A stretch of 64,000 nt of DNA, from positions 248,001 to 312,000 of the forward strand of contig NZ_WRXO01000010.1 in assembly GCF_009758125.1 (NCBI RefSeq). Direction: 5' to 3'. Below the pieces are notes generated by a model. That model had not been told where the DNA came from. It ran no database searches and saw only the letters and a list, made by a program, of their open reading frames with translations. Origin of the DNA: Chitinophaga oryziterrae (GTDB lineage: Bacteria; Bacteroidota; Bacteroidia; Chitinophagales; Chitinophagaceae). Positions 43,736-52,138 of this stretch are shown here, one piece after another (positions within the stretch are counted from its first letter, which is position 1; each line of letters opens with the position of its first letter). Made by a program: the position numbers and the translations under genes.

Positions 43736-44839
43736 GTGAAACGAACATTAACACTATCCGTTTTAACCTGTTTACTTATGCCCGCAGCATTTGCGCAACA
43801 GCCACTCTACACACACAATAGTGCCGGTAACCTGGAACTTACGGTACAGGGTGCCGCTCACCTGGCCCAGTTACCGCTAAGGTGTATGCAACAGGAATTC
43901 CCTTATAAAACAGGGATCGTATTTACAGATACATCCCTGGTAACAAATCCCAGAACATACCACCCGGCGTTCTATGGCTGCTACGACTGGCATAGCAGTG
44001 TTCACGGGCACTGGATGCTGGTACGCCTGCTGAAATCATTCCCGGACCTACCACAAACAGCAGAAATCAGGACCAAACTGTCACAGAACCTGACAGCAGA
44101 ACATATCCAACAGGAGCAACTCCTGTTCAACAACAAAGAAAACAGAGGGTTCGAACGCATCTATGGCTGGAGCTGGCTGCTGCAACTGCAACGCGAGCTG
44201 CTTACCTGGAATGATCCTTACGGACAACAACTGGCCGCCAATGTACAACCACTGGCCACACAGTTCTCCAAAGCATACATAGACTTCCTGGGTAAACTGA
44301 TGTACCCTATCCGGGTAGGAGAACATACCAACCTTGCCTTTGGCCTCTGCCTGGCATGGGACTATGCAGAAACCGCAAAAGATGCCGCCTTACAATCGGC
44401 TATCCGGCAGGCAGCCATCCGCTTTTATGCAGCAGACAAAAACTGCCCGGTATCCTGGGAACCCGGTGGATATGATTTCCTCTCTCCCTGCCTGGAAGAA
44501 GCAGACCTGATGTGGCGTATTCTGCCTCCCGCTGAATACCAGACATGGGTACAGGCATTCATTCCGGAACTGTTCAAAAAAGACACGCACATTTTTAAAG
44601 TAGCAGAGGTAAAAGATTATACAGATGGCAAACTCGTACACCTGAACGGGCTTAATCTGAGCCGTGCCTGGTGCCTCTATAATATTGCCCGGCACAGTAA
44701 AGTAAACGCAAACAATATCCTGAAGATGGCGAACGAACATCTGGAAGCAGCCATTCCTCATGTTGCCAGCGGAGACTATGCCGGTGAACACTGGCTGGCT
44801 TCTTTTGCTGTATATGCCCTTACTACAGAAAATAAATGA
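43736..44839 (+). CDS. DUF2891 family secreted protein
   Basis: The 367-residue protein starts at GTG right after the preceding stop and has a signal peptide (ending AFAQ). The hallmark HPAFYGCYDWHSSVHGHWM (about 77-95) and the WEPGGYDFLSPCLEEADLMW segment match DUF2891, a helical (alpha/alpha toroid-like) family of unknown function. The conserved His, Asp and Glu suggest an enzyme. Pairing with a reductase is seen here but its meaning is unknown. Confidence 0.82.
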   Translation: MKRTLTLSVLTCLLMPAAFAQQPLYTHNSAGNLELTVQGAAHLAQLPLRCMQQEFPYKTGIVFTDTSLVTNPRTYHPAFYGCYDWHSSVHGHWMLVRLLKSFPDLPQTAEIRTKLSQNLTAEHIQQEQLLFNNKENRGFERIYGWSWLLQLQRELLTWNDPYGQQLAANVQPLATQFSKAYIDFLGKLMYPIRVGEHTNLAFGLCLAWDYAETAKDAALQSAIRQAAIRFYAADKNCPVSWEPGGYDFLSPCLEEADLMWRILPPAEYQTWVQAFIPELFKKDTHIFKVAEVKDYTDGKLVHLNGLNLSRAWCLYNIARHSKVNANNILKMANEHLEAAIPHVASGDYAGEHWLASFAVYALTTENK

Positions 44840-44872
44840 AAAAGGCCGGTGTAACACCGGCCTTTTTCATTT
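44834..44872. terminator. Bidirectional terminator between DUF2891 and Dabb genes
   Basis: The near-perfect inverted repeat with GGCCGGTG / CACCGGCC core and A/T-runs outside lies between convergent stops. It includes the stop codons of both genes or touches them (44839 and 44871). Confidence 0.9.
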
Positions 44873-45173
44873 AAATAGTTTCGGAATCAAAGATCACTAC
44901 CTTTTCCCACAGGTGCTTGCAGTTCTCTATAAATGCCAGGTGTAAAGGGTGTTTCTGATATACATCGTGGCCTTCCAGATCGTTAAATATAGCCAGCTCA
45001 CAGTAACTGTAACTCCTGTCAATAACAGGACGGTCTGTAGAGGCAGGTTTACCCACATTATATAATACCAGTGTCTCAATGGCGCCCAGAGAATTAGCGC
45101 TGTCTTCAAATTTTTTGATATCAGCAGCTGAAAGGCCGGCTTTCAGATAAAAATTAACAACGTGTACAAACAT
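44871..45173 (-). CDS. Dabb (stress-responsive A/B barrel) domain protein
   Basis: The 100-residue single-domain protein starts MFVHVVNFYLKAGLSAAD and has the typical VDRSYSYCELAIFNDLEGHD strand-helix and the HPLHLAFIENCKHLWE helix. It predicts a ferredoxin-like dimeric alpha/beta barrel. Biochemical role unknown; related plant proteins are stress-induced. It follows the permease gene by 27 bp on the same strand and may be last in that operon. Confidence 0.85.
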   Translation of the reverse strand: MFVHVVNFYLKAGLSAADIKKFEDSANSLGAIETLVLYNVGKPASTDRPVIDRSYSYCELAIFNDLEGHDVYQKHPLHLAFIENCKHLWEKVVIFDSETI

Positions 45174-45200
45174 CTTTCAATATTTAATAAGGATACAAAA

Positions 45201-46400
45201 TTAACTGATCTCTCCTACATACTTCCGCACATTCAGCAGGTTCACGATGTATACCAGTAACACTACCAGTATAGCGGCGCCAAATGTAAAAACAGACAAC
45301 ATAGGCGCAACAAACATATTATGGGTAGCCAGTATACCGGATGCCCACCATTGTAAACCAGCCAGTACCAGCAAGGCTGCAATGCCCGTCACAATATACA
45401 GCGGAATGAACTGACGCATCAGGTAACGGCGCAACTGACGGGGAGCTGTTCCCAGTGTTACCAGCAACTGGATCTCACGTTTGCAACTCGCTATTACCAG
45501 TTGAATGAACATACTGAAAACCAGCAATGCAAACAGTAATAATATAACGCCGAAGAATCCTATCACAGATACGATCGTTTGCACGATCATCTTTGTTTTG
45601 CTGTATTTTATTTTATCCTGGTTGGTCGTATACCCTTTATCATCCAGGTATTGCACCAGTATGGGATTGGAAGGGTCTTTTGTTTTGATGATCACCCGTG
45701 AAGGAGCTGCTATCTCTCCGTTACCGAATTTCTGATTGGCCCATTCCATGAAATTACCAGGCACCAGGAAAGAGGAAATACGATCAGAGAAGCCAACAAT
45801 ACGCCCTGTAAATTCCTGCGTGATCAGTCCTTTGGATATCGTGATCTTCATTGGCAATGCTTTCACTGTTTCCTGGGAAATCTGTGGCAGGTCCTGACTC
45901 AATGCAAATCCAAAGTTATACAGGTTCAGAAAATCATTCGGCAGGATGATAGGGATGGTATTATCACCGGTATTCCATTTCCAGTCTTCATTCTTTACAT
46001 CGATAAAAGCATCTGGTACGGATTCAAAAAACATATCTGTATAGAAATGTAGTTCACCGGGAGCGGCAGCTGTTACCTTAAACTGGTTAGAGGTAATATA
46101 ACCGAATGCATCTGTGAATGATTGTTTTTTAATATCGGCAATCTCCTCTGGGGAGAACTCACTTTTAGTTGGTTGCCCCATCATTGCATTGGTGATCTTT
46201 TTATTGATCACTAAAAAGTCGGCGCTTTCATTCTGGTTCTGCTGGCTATGCAGCAGCTGGTCAAAATCCGTATGTGCCTGTATCGCCAGCAGCAATAGCA
46301 GCATCGCGATAGCAAGCCCCAGTGTGGCCATCAGTAAGCGGGTTTTGCCAATGCCGGTTTGTATGATCTTCCTGAGTAAGCCAAAAAACGATTGCATCAT
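45201..46400 (-). CDS. FtsX/MacB-like ABC transporter permease
   Basis: The 399-residue protein has one N-terminal membrane segment (about 24-42), a large periplasmic domain (45-270) and three C-terminal membrane segments (about 280-305, 330-350 and 370-390). This is the FtsX fold with a MacB-like core. It overlaps the upstream ATPase gene by 4 bp, so the two are translationally coupled and form one complex. It could be a half of a lipoprotein-sorting or substrate-pulling MacB-like system, but no periplasmic adaptor or outer-membrane partner is adjacent. Confidence 0.83.
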   Translation of the reverse strand: MMQSFFGLLRKIIQTGIGKTRLLMATLGLAIAMLLLLLAIQAHTDFDQLLHSQQNQNESADFLVINKKITNAMMGQPTKSEFSPEEIADIKKQSFTDAFGYITSNQFKVTAAAPGELHFYTDMFFESVPDAFIDVKNEDWKWNTGDNTIPIILPNDFLNLYNFGFALSQDLPQISQETVKALPMKITISKGLITQEFTGRIVGFSDRISSFLVPGNFMEWANQKFGNGEIAAPSRVIIKTKDPSNPILVQYLDDKGYTTNQDKIKYSKTKMIVQTIVSVIGFFGVILLLFALLVFSMFIQLVIASCKREIQLLVTLGTAPRQLRRYLMRQFIPLYIVTGIAALLVLAGLQWWASGILATHNMFVAPMLSVFTFGAAILVVLLVYIVNLLNVRKYVGEIS

Positions 46401-47047
46401 AAGTTATAGTGTGTGTCATACGCGAACCTGGTATCATTATCCAGGTCTGTTAAAATAAAACCGGCGCCACGGGCACGGCACTCTTCTCCTATCAGGTCAG
46501 CTGCACGTTGTGCATTCTCATTATCGAGGTGACTGAATGGTTCGTCCATGATCAGCCATTTAAAGGGCTGTACCAGTGCGCGTATGATAGCGATACGCTG
46601 CCGCTCTCCGTAGGAAAGGGTTTTGCCGCTTTGAGACAGCACATGGGTAACGTTGAGGCGGGCGGCCATCTCTTTTACCTTTTCGGTTGTACAGTATGGC
46701 TGGGATATCATCACCCGTTTCAGTTCAATATTCTCTTCTGCGGTCAATTGTTCAAAGATGCGCAGGTCCTGGAATATTACGCTCACCTGCTGCTGGCGCA
46801 TGGTGGCAATCACTTCTTTATTGTAAGACTGCCACAACCTGCCATCCACCAGCACCTGGCCGGTATAATCATACCTGATATGATACAGGTAATGTATCAG
46901 CGTAGTTTTACCTGTACCGGAAGGCGCTTTTATCTTAACAAAATGTCCCGGTGTAAAGGTTACTTCCCTGTTCCAGATGTCTGACGACCGCTGCAATACT
47001 TTATCCCGCAGTGGAACAGGCACCAGGTTCTCTAACTGTATCTGCAT
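46397..47047 (-). CDS. ABC transporter ATP-binding protein paired with the FtsX-like permease
   Basis: The start is the ATG complementary to 47045-47047 (MQIQLENL), giving 216 residues; an earlier in-frame start lies in the terminator of the preceding gene. Walker A is PSGTGKTT (42-49) and Walker B LIMDEPFSHLD (165-175). The signature reads LSYGE (144-148) rather than LSGGE. At the switch position ILTDLD occurs where LolD-type ATPases have a histidine, so the H-loop His appears missing. It pairs with the permease at 45201 (4-bp overlap). Confidence 0.82.
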   Translation of the reverse strand: MQIQLENLVPVPLRDKVLQRSSDIWNREVTFTPGHFVKIKAPSGTGKTTLIHYLYHIRYDYTGQVLVDGRLWQSYNKEVIATMRQQQVSVIFQDLRIFEQLTAEENIELKRVMISQPYCTTEKVKEMAARLNVTHVLSQSGKTLSYGERQRIAIIRALVQPFKWLIMDEPFSHLDNENAQRAADLIGEECRARGAGFILTDLDNDTRFAYDTHYNL

Positions 47048-47060
47048 AACTGTAATGTAT

Positions 47061-47088
47061 AAAAAACCCGGCTTCTTACGAAGCCGGG
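47061..47088 (-). terminator. Terminator of the DUF4836 gene
   Basis: The 9-bp GC-rich stem (47067-47075 and 47080-47088) is followed by a run of six T on the minus strand, 22 bp past the stop. The ABC start codon begins 14 bp after this T-run. Confidence 0.9.
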
Positions 47089-47110
47089 CCATATTAAAGT
47101 TTGATAAAGA

Positions 47111-48859
47111 TTAGTGGACTATTGCAGCAGTGGTATCTGCTGTTATGGCTTCCGCTGCTTCTTTCTTCTTTTTATCCTGCATGTATTTGGCAACATTTGT
47201 TCCCAGGTTCACCAGTTGCACCAGGCTGTTCTCGTTTTCATTTTTGAAGTTCAGTACCATGTGAGAGCGTTGTACCTTACCATCAAATTTTTCAGAAAGA
47301 ATAGTGGCATCTTTCAGCAGGTTCTTAAACTGAACAGCCAGTTCTTTACCGTCTGCGGGAACTTCTTCATCAGGAATATTGTTGACGATCTTTTCCACGT
47401 TTACATAACCTCCTAACGGATTACCTTTTATTTTACTTACGAAACTGTTATCCAGTCCGCCGGCTTTTGATTTACCATCCAGGTACTGTGTCAATACATC
47501 GTTATCAGATGCAACGGTCACCAGCTTGTCTGTAATAGATACAGATGGCACACCTGGCATCTGCTGAGTCATTACATAATGATCACCCTGTTTGGTGAAC
47601 ATACCGCCTAACATAGGAGACGCCATTACTTTATTGAAAGCAGTTTTATCGCCTACTTTCATTGCAAAGATCCATTTGGCAGAAGGGTTGGTGATGCTGT
47701 CTTCCGGGAAATAAGGGTTAGGTTTTTTGCTTACGGCAAAGTCGGATGCCACAAATACCATCTGTCCTTTAAAAGCTGCCAGGATATCGTCCATGGTGAG
47801 TCCTGAGCTGTGCAGGGTCATGTTTACGATACCGTCCATACCGGTGCTTTTTATGATATCACCCAGCATGCGGAAATCGAAACCATATACCAGGAAACCG
47901 GTAATGTTGCTGGAAGGGTATTTTTCCAGCATATCCAGGTCTGCTTCCTGCGTACCATATTTCTTGTATATAGCAGCCAGTTCTTTACCCACATAAGAGG
48001 AACCTTCCATTACGATCTTTCCTTTATCAAAGTTCACAGCACCGGTATAATAACTACCGGAGATGATTTCTTTAAGATTGGCAGGGATCATGGTAGCCTG
48101 TGTGCTATAGATTGGCTCCGGATTCATGTATACGCTTACATCAGCATCGCCTTTCAGCAGGTCTTTGAAAGCTTCAATAGTACCGGCAGTTTCCTCTTTT
48201 TTCAGGTGAAACAGGTGATCAGTTTCTGCTACCCATGTATCTTCTTCAGCGCTGGCAACAGAGGTTACCACGCGGGCCGGGGCCGCAACAGCAGAATCTA
48301 CTGCTTCTGCGTCCGTACCAGGATAAGCAGGAGCTGCACCACCCGGCATACCGCTTTTCAGTTTGTCGGCGTCTATACCTTTAACATAGATCACTGTCTC
48401 TTTATTCCAGCCGATCACAGCGTGCTGGTCTTCTTCCCAAACGTATTGGAAATCCTTTTTCGTTTTCAGGGAGTAATTAGCAATATTCTTTTTCAGATAT
48501 GCTTCAAACTTTGTGGCATCTTTCAAACCACCGGTCATACTAACATACGACTGCTGGCTGCTGTTAAATACAACAGACAGGAAGAAGTTACTCTGCAGGT
48601 CTACTCCGGAGTTCTCTGCATCTTTCCATGCCTTCGCTGCCGCATTGGCGGTATCTTTTTCCTGTACAGCTGTAAACAGCTTGTCCATGGTAATACCGTT
48701 TGTGATCAGCTTTTTGCTGATTTCCTTGCTGTTGATGTTCAGTACTACACCAGCTGTTTTGGGGATATACTTACTTTGTTCCGGCAGCTTGGAACAAGCA
48801 GAGAATACGACCGCTGCCGTAACAGCGGTTAACAAAACCTTGGAAATGTTTTTTGTCAT
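47111..48859 (-). CDS. DUF4836 family lipoprotein
   Basis: The 582-residue protein has a lipoprotein signal (VFSAC, Cys21) followed by SKLPEQSKYIPKTAGVVLNIN, typical of the Bacteroidota family DUF4836. A Lys/Asp-rich region follows and a long beta-rich body. A low-complexity Ala-Asp-Pro stretch (AAPAYPGTDAEAVDSAVAAPA) lies around residues 173-196. Function unknown. It lies upstream of the ABC pair and is separated from it by a terminator. Confidence 0.8.
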   Translation of the reverse strand: MTKNISKVLLTAVTAAVVFSACSKLPEQSKYIPKTAGVVLNINSKEISKKLITNGITMDKLFTAVQEKDTANAAAKAWKDAENSGVDLQSNFFLSVVFNSSQQSYVSMTGGLKDATKFEAYLKKNIANYSLKTKKDFQYVWEEDQHAVIGWNKETVIYVKGIDADKLKSGMPGGAAPAYPGTDAEAVDSAVAAPARVVTSVASAEEDTWVAETDHLFHLKKEETAGTIEAFKDLLKGDADVSVYMNPEPIYSTQATMIPANLKEIISGSYYTGAVNFDKGKIVMEGSSYVGKELAAIYKKYGTQEADLDMLEKYPSSNITGFLVYGFDFRMLGDIIKSTGMDGIVNMTLHSSGLTMDDILAAFKGQMVFVASDFAVSKKPNPYFPEDSITNPSAKWIFAMKVGDKTAFNKVMASPMLGGMFTKQGDHYVMTQQMPGVPSVSITDKLVTVASDNDVLTQYLDGKSKAGGLDNSFVSKIKGNPLGGYVNVEKIVNNIPDEEVPADGKELAVQFKNLLKDATILSEKFDGKVQRSHMVLNFKNENENSLVQLVNLGTNVAKYMQDKKKKEAAEAITADTTAAIVH

Positions 48860-49066
48860 AATCAGGGGATCAGATTTAATAATAATATTATTGTACGCTA
48901 AAATACTCAGTTTTTCGTTAGTACAATATAGATGCTATCTATTAAATTACTCTTTTTATGCATGTATTACATATAGCATCCAGTATTGGTTAATATACTA
49001 TCAGATCTTAGGCAAGAGTCTAATTTCTAGCTATTTATTAAAAAAATTAAAGCTGCAATAGTTTTA

Positions 49067-49074
49067 TACCTTTG
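49067..49074 (+). promoter_or_regulatory. -7 element of the YciI-like gene
   Basis: TACCTTTG is an exact TAnnTTTG match 51 nt before the ATG. It overlaps a TTG codon at 49072 that would open a longer frame, which argues for the ATG at 49126. Confidence 0.5.
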
Positions 49075-49125
49075 TACAAATGCCATCCTGATCATGATCT
49101 TAAATCCTATTATCGAAGCGCTATT

Positions 49126-49413
49126 ATGTACTTAATCATGTTGCAATATATCCGTCCCGTAGCTGCCGTAGAACACTATATGGACCAGCACAGAGCTTTT
49201 CTTGATAAGTTCTATAAAAGTGGACAGTTTATTCTGGCCGGACGAAGAAAGCCTAAGTCCGGAGGTGTAATTCTTTGCAAAGCCTCAAGCCGGAAAGAGG
49301 TGGAACAAATTATGAGTGAGGACCCTCTGGATAAATACCAGCTGGCACTTTATGAGATTATTGAATTTGAGCCAACGTCTTACATAAACGAACTGCAAGC
49401 TTACCTTTCATAA
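49126..49413 (+). CDS. YciI-like protein (YCII domain)
   Basis: The 95-residue protein starts at ATG 49126 (MYLIMLQYIRPV). An earlier TTG at 49072 lies on the -7 element and is rejected. It has HRAFLDKFYKSGQFILAGRRKPKSGGVILC, the core of the ferredoxin-like YciI fold with the conserved His and Gly residues (about 19-48). The role of these small proteins is mostly unknown; some act in degradation of aromatic compounds. It is a single-gene unit with a terminator hairpin at 49422-49470. Confidence 0.8.
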   Translation: MYLIMLQYIRPVAAVEHYMDQHRAFLDKFYKSGQFILAGRRKPKSGGVILCKASSRKEVEQIMSEDPLDKYQLALYEIIEFEPTSYINELQAYLS

Positions 49414-49421
49414 ATAAAATG

Positions 49422-49470
49422 AGGAAAGACGAATTACCGGGATGTTTACTCCCTGCAATTCGTCTTTCCT
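49422..49470. terminator. Terminator between YciI-like gene and msrB
   Basis: 14-bp perfect arms (49422-49435 and 49457-49470) with a 21-nt loop lie between convergent stops. T-rich sequence follows the right arm. Confidence 0.8.
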
Positions 49471-49488
49471 TCCTTTTATTATTCCCCC

Positions 49489-50040
49489 TTAGTGTTTTTC
49501 TGTATAGTGCTTCTCTGCGCTCTGTGCTTTATCAAAATCCAGTATGACTGAATTGATACAGTAACGCAACCCTGTTGGTGGAGGGCCATCATCAAATACA
49601 TGCCCCAGGTGTGCCTTGCAACGCCCGCACATCACTTCCGTACGCTGCATTCCGTGTTCATTGTCCGGTGCATAAATAACACTCCCCTTTGTAATAGGTT
49701 CAAAAAAGCTTGGCCATCCGCAACTACTCTCAAACTTGGCATCAGAAACAAATAAAGGGTTACCACATGCGGCACAGTAATAAGTACCTGCTTCCGTATT
49801 GTTCCAGTATTTCCCTGTAAAAGCCCATTCAGTGCCTTTTTCACGGGCAATGTTATACACCTCCGGGGATAGCTGTTCTTTCCATTTATCGTTGGATAGG
49901 CTTACCTTGTTGGTGTCTGTACGGGAGTACACTTCACTCTTTTTTCCTTCCATAGTCTTATTTTTTGCCCCGTTCTGTGAACAGCAGTAATTGCAAACTG
50001 ACACAGCGACACTCAAAATTATCAGATTCCCCCTGTTCAT
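49489..50040 (-). CDS. msrB: Peptide-methionine (R)-S-oxide reductase MsrB, exported
   Basis: The 183-residue protein has zinc Cys pairs Cys89/Cys92 and Cys138/Cys141, the FESSCGWPSF segment with recycling Cys107, and catalytic Cys161 in RYCINS. It reduces methionine-R-sulfoxide in proteins. The first ~22 residues form a hydrophobic leader with two adjacent Cys, suggesting a periplasmic or lipid-anchored form; a cytoplasmic start at Met30 is possible but less likely. It stands alone. Confidence 0.9.
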   Translation of the reverse strand: MNRGNLIILSVAVSVCNYCCSQNGAKNKTMEGKKSEVYSRTDTNKVSLSNDKWKEQLSPEVYNIAREKGTEWAFTGKYWNNTEAGTYYCAACGNPLFVSDAKFESSCGWPSFFEPITKGSVIYAPDNEHGMQRTEVMCGRCKAHLGHVFDDGPPPTGLRYCINSVILDFDKAQSAEKHYTEKH

Positions 50041-50224
50041 TGCTAAAATTTTAACCGATTAACGTCTCGTTAACAAGCTTCTGATGATTAACCTTTATAT
50101 TGGCTCCTTTCTTAAAACTACGATTTGTATAGTATCCCCGTTTCATATGAGAGAGCATCGTGCTGCATTTAACATTTTAGCAACCATTAAACTTTCCTAA
50201 CTTTACGCTAAAAGGACACCATAA

Positions 50225-52138
50225 GTGGCGGATATAATCAATCTATTACCAGACAACATAGCCAATCAGATAGCAGCAGGGGAAGTGATCCAACGGCCGG
50301 CATCGGCAGTAAAAGAACTGCTTGAAAACGCTGTGGATGCAGGAGCTACTGAAATACAACTGATTATCAGGGATGCAGGCAAGGAATTGGTGCAGGTGAT
50401 CGATAATGGAAAGGGAATGAGCGAGACTGATGCCCGTATGTCTTTTGAAAGACATGCTACTTCCAAAATACAAACCATTGAAGACCTCTTCCGTATACGT
50501 ACCATGGGATTCCGGGGAGAAGCCCTGGCATCTATCGCCGCCGTATCGCAGGTAGAGCTGAAAACCCGGCTTCGTGGTACAGACCTCGGCACCTATATAG
50601 AAATAGACAACAGCGCGGTAAGGAAACAGGAGCCCTGCCAGACAGCAGAAGGTACCAGCATTGCCATGAAGAACCTGTTCTTCAACGTTCCGGCACGTCG
50701 TAACTTCCTGAAAAGCAATGCCGCAGAAATGCGGCACATCGTAGATGAGTTCATCAGGGTGGCCATGGCCTTCCCACAGGTACAGTTTACCCTTAATAAT
50801 AATAACACCCAGCTGTTTTACCTGGAGAAAGGTTCGCTGAAACAACGCATCATCTCCATCCTGGGCCAGCATTACAATGCCCGCCTGGTGTCTGTAAAAG
50901 AAACTACAGACTATATGGATGTAAATGGCTTTGTAGGCAAACCGGAAACAGCCAAGAAAACACGGGGCGATCAGTTCTTCTTTGTCAACAACCGTTTTAT
51001 CAAAAGCCCCTATCTGCATCATGCTATCATGAACGCTTTTGCGGAAATGATACCGGCAGACAGCTACCCTTTATATGTCCTGTTCATAGACCTGGACCCT
51101 GAACATATAGATATCAATGTTCACCCTACCAAACAGGAAATAAAGTTTGATGATGATAAAGTGATGTATGCATTTGTACAGTCTGCCGTAAAGCACGCAC
51201 TGGCACAATTCAGTATTACGCCTACCCTGGATTTCGAACTTGATCCGGGTATTCAGCAACTGGATGCCATCAACAAACCATTTACGGAACAGCAGCAGAC
51301 TCAATCCGCCAGTGGCTCCTTATATAAGACCTTTACACAGGCTAACCAGGCCCATGTAATTGATAACAGCAGCAATCTTAAGCATTGGAAGGATTTGTAT
51401 GATATAGGAAAGTCTGATAGTTTTTCTACCAGCAGACCGGCTGCGGATACGGGCAGATCTTCTGTGAGCTCCCCTCTTTATAATGAAGAGCCTGTTCCTG
51501 ATGCTACGCCACGCACCAGTAGCTTTTCGGCTTCTTCTTCTCTTATAGATGAACGCTGGCAGGATACTACCATAGATCAGAAAGTACCGGTACAGGTACA
51601 CCAGCGATATATCCTCTCTCAGATAAAATCGGGATTTATCCTGATCGATCAGCAGGCGGCCCATGAACGCATTCTTTATGAAAGATACCAGCGTGCATTA
51701 CTGGACAGTCCTGTGCCGGTTCAGCAGAACCTGTTCCCGCAGACCCTGCCTCTCCTGCCGGCAGATGCTGCGCTGATCTCTGAAATGTTACCTGACTTAC
51801 TGGTATTGGGCTACGACCTGGAACCTTTCGGGAACAATACCTTTGTGGTACGTGGTACCCCCGCTGATATACAAAGCGGTAACGAACAGGCCAGCATAGA
51901 AGGCTTACTGGAGCAGTTCAAGAACTTCAGTAATGACCTGAAAGTAAACCGCCGCGAGCAACTGGTACGTTCCATGGCCCGCAACAATGCTATCCCTGCC
52001 GGTAAATCATTGACAACAAGAGAGATGCAAAACGTAATTGACGAGTTGTTCGCCTGTGCAATGCCTACTTCCTCCCCCGGCGGAAAGTATACTTATATCT
52101 CATTTAAACTGTCTGATCTTGCAAAGATGTTCGGGTGA
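50225..52138 (+). CDS. mutL: DNA mismatch repair protein MutL
   Basis: The 637-residue protein starts at GTG. The GHKL ATPase half shows ELLENAVDAGA (Glu31 as base) and GFRGEAL (95-101), and DINVHPTKQEIKF closes the N-domain. A Ser/Thr-rich linker spans about 360-445. The C-terminal part has DQQAAHERILYE (475-486) where endonuclease MutLs have DQHA(X2)E(X4)E, with His replaced by Gln, and CAMPTSSPGGK at 611 in place of CPHGRP. Nicking activity may therefore be weak or absent. Its stop abuts the gluconokinase stop without a terminator. Confidence 0.93.
   Translation: MADIINLLPDNIANQIAAGEVIQRPASAVKELLENAVDAGATEIQLIIRDAGKELVQVIDNGKGMSETDARMSFERHATSKIQTIEDLFRIRTMGFRGEALASIAAVSQVELKTRLRGTDLGTYIEIDNSAVRKQEPCQTAEGTSIAMKNLFFNVPARRNFLKSNAAEMRHIVDEFIRVAMAFPQVQFTLNNNNTQLFYLEKGSLKQRIISILGQHYNARLVSVKETTDYMDVNGFVGKPETAKKTRGDQFFFVNNRFIKSPYLHHAIMNAFAEMIPADSYPLYVLFIDLDPEHIDINVHPTKQEIKFDDDKVMYAFVQSAVKHALAQFSITPTLDFELDPGIQQLDAINKPFTEQQQTQSASGSLYKTFTQANQAHVIDNSSNLKHWKDLYDIGKSDSFSTSRPAADTGRSSVSSPLYNEEPVPDATPRTSSFSASSSLIDERWQDTTIDQKVPVQVHQRYILSQIKSGFILIDQQAAHERILYERYQRALLDSPVPVQQNLFPQTLPLLPADAALISEMLPDLLVLGYDLEPFGNNTFVVRGTPADIQSGNEQASIEGLLEQFKNFSNDLKVNRREQLVRSMARNNAIPAGKSLTTREMQNVIDELFACAMPTSSPGGKYTYISFKLSDLAKMFG

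Noticed and set aside
47810..48832. A 340-codon open frame antisense to the DUF4836 gene
   Set aside because: It is Cys/His/Phe-rich with no recognisable domain, and the opposite strand encodes a coherent lipoprotein with signal and terminator. It is a shadow of that gene.
49072..49125. Upstream TTG start for the YciI-like gene
   Set aside because: The codon overlaps the -7 element TACCTTTG, so it would not be within the transcript.
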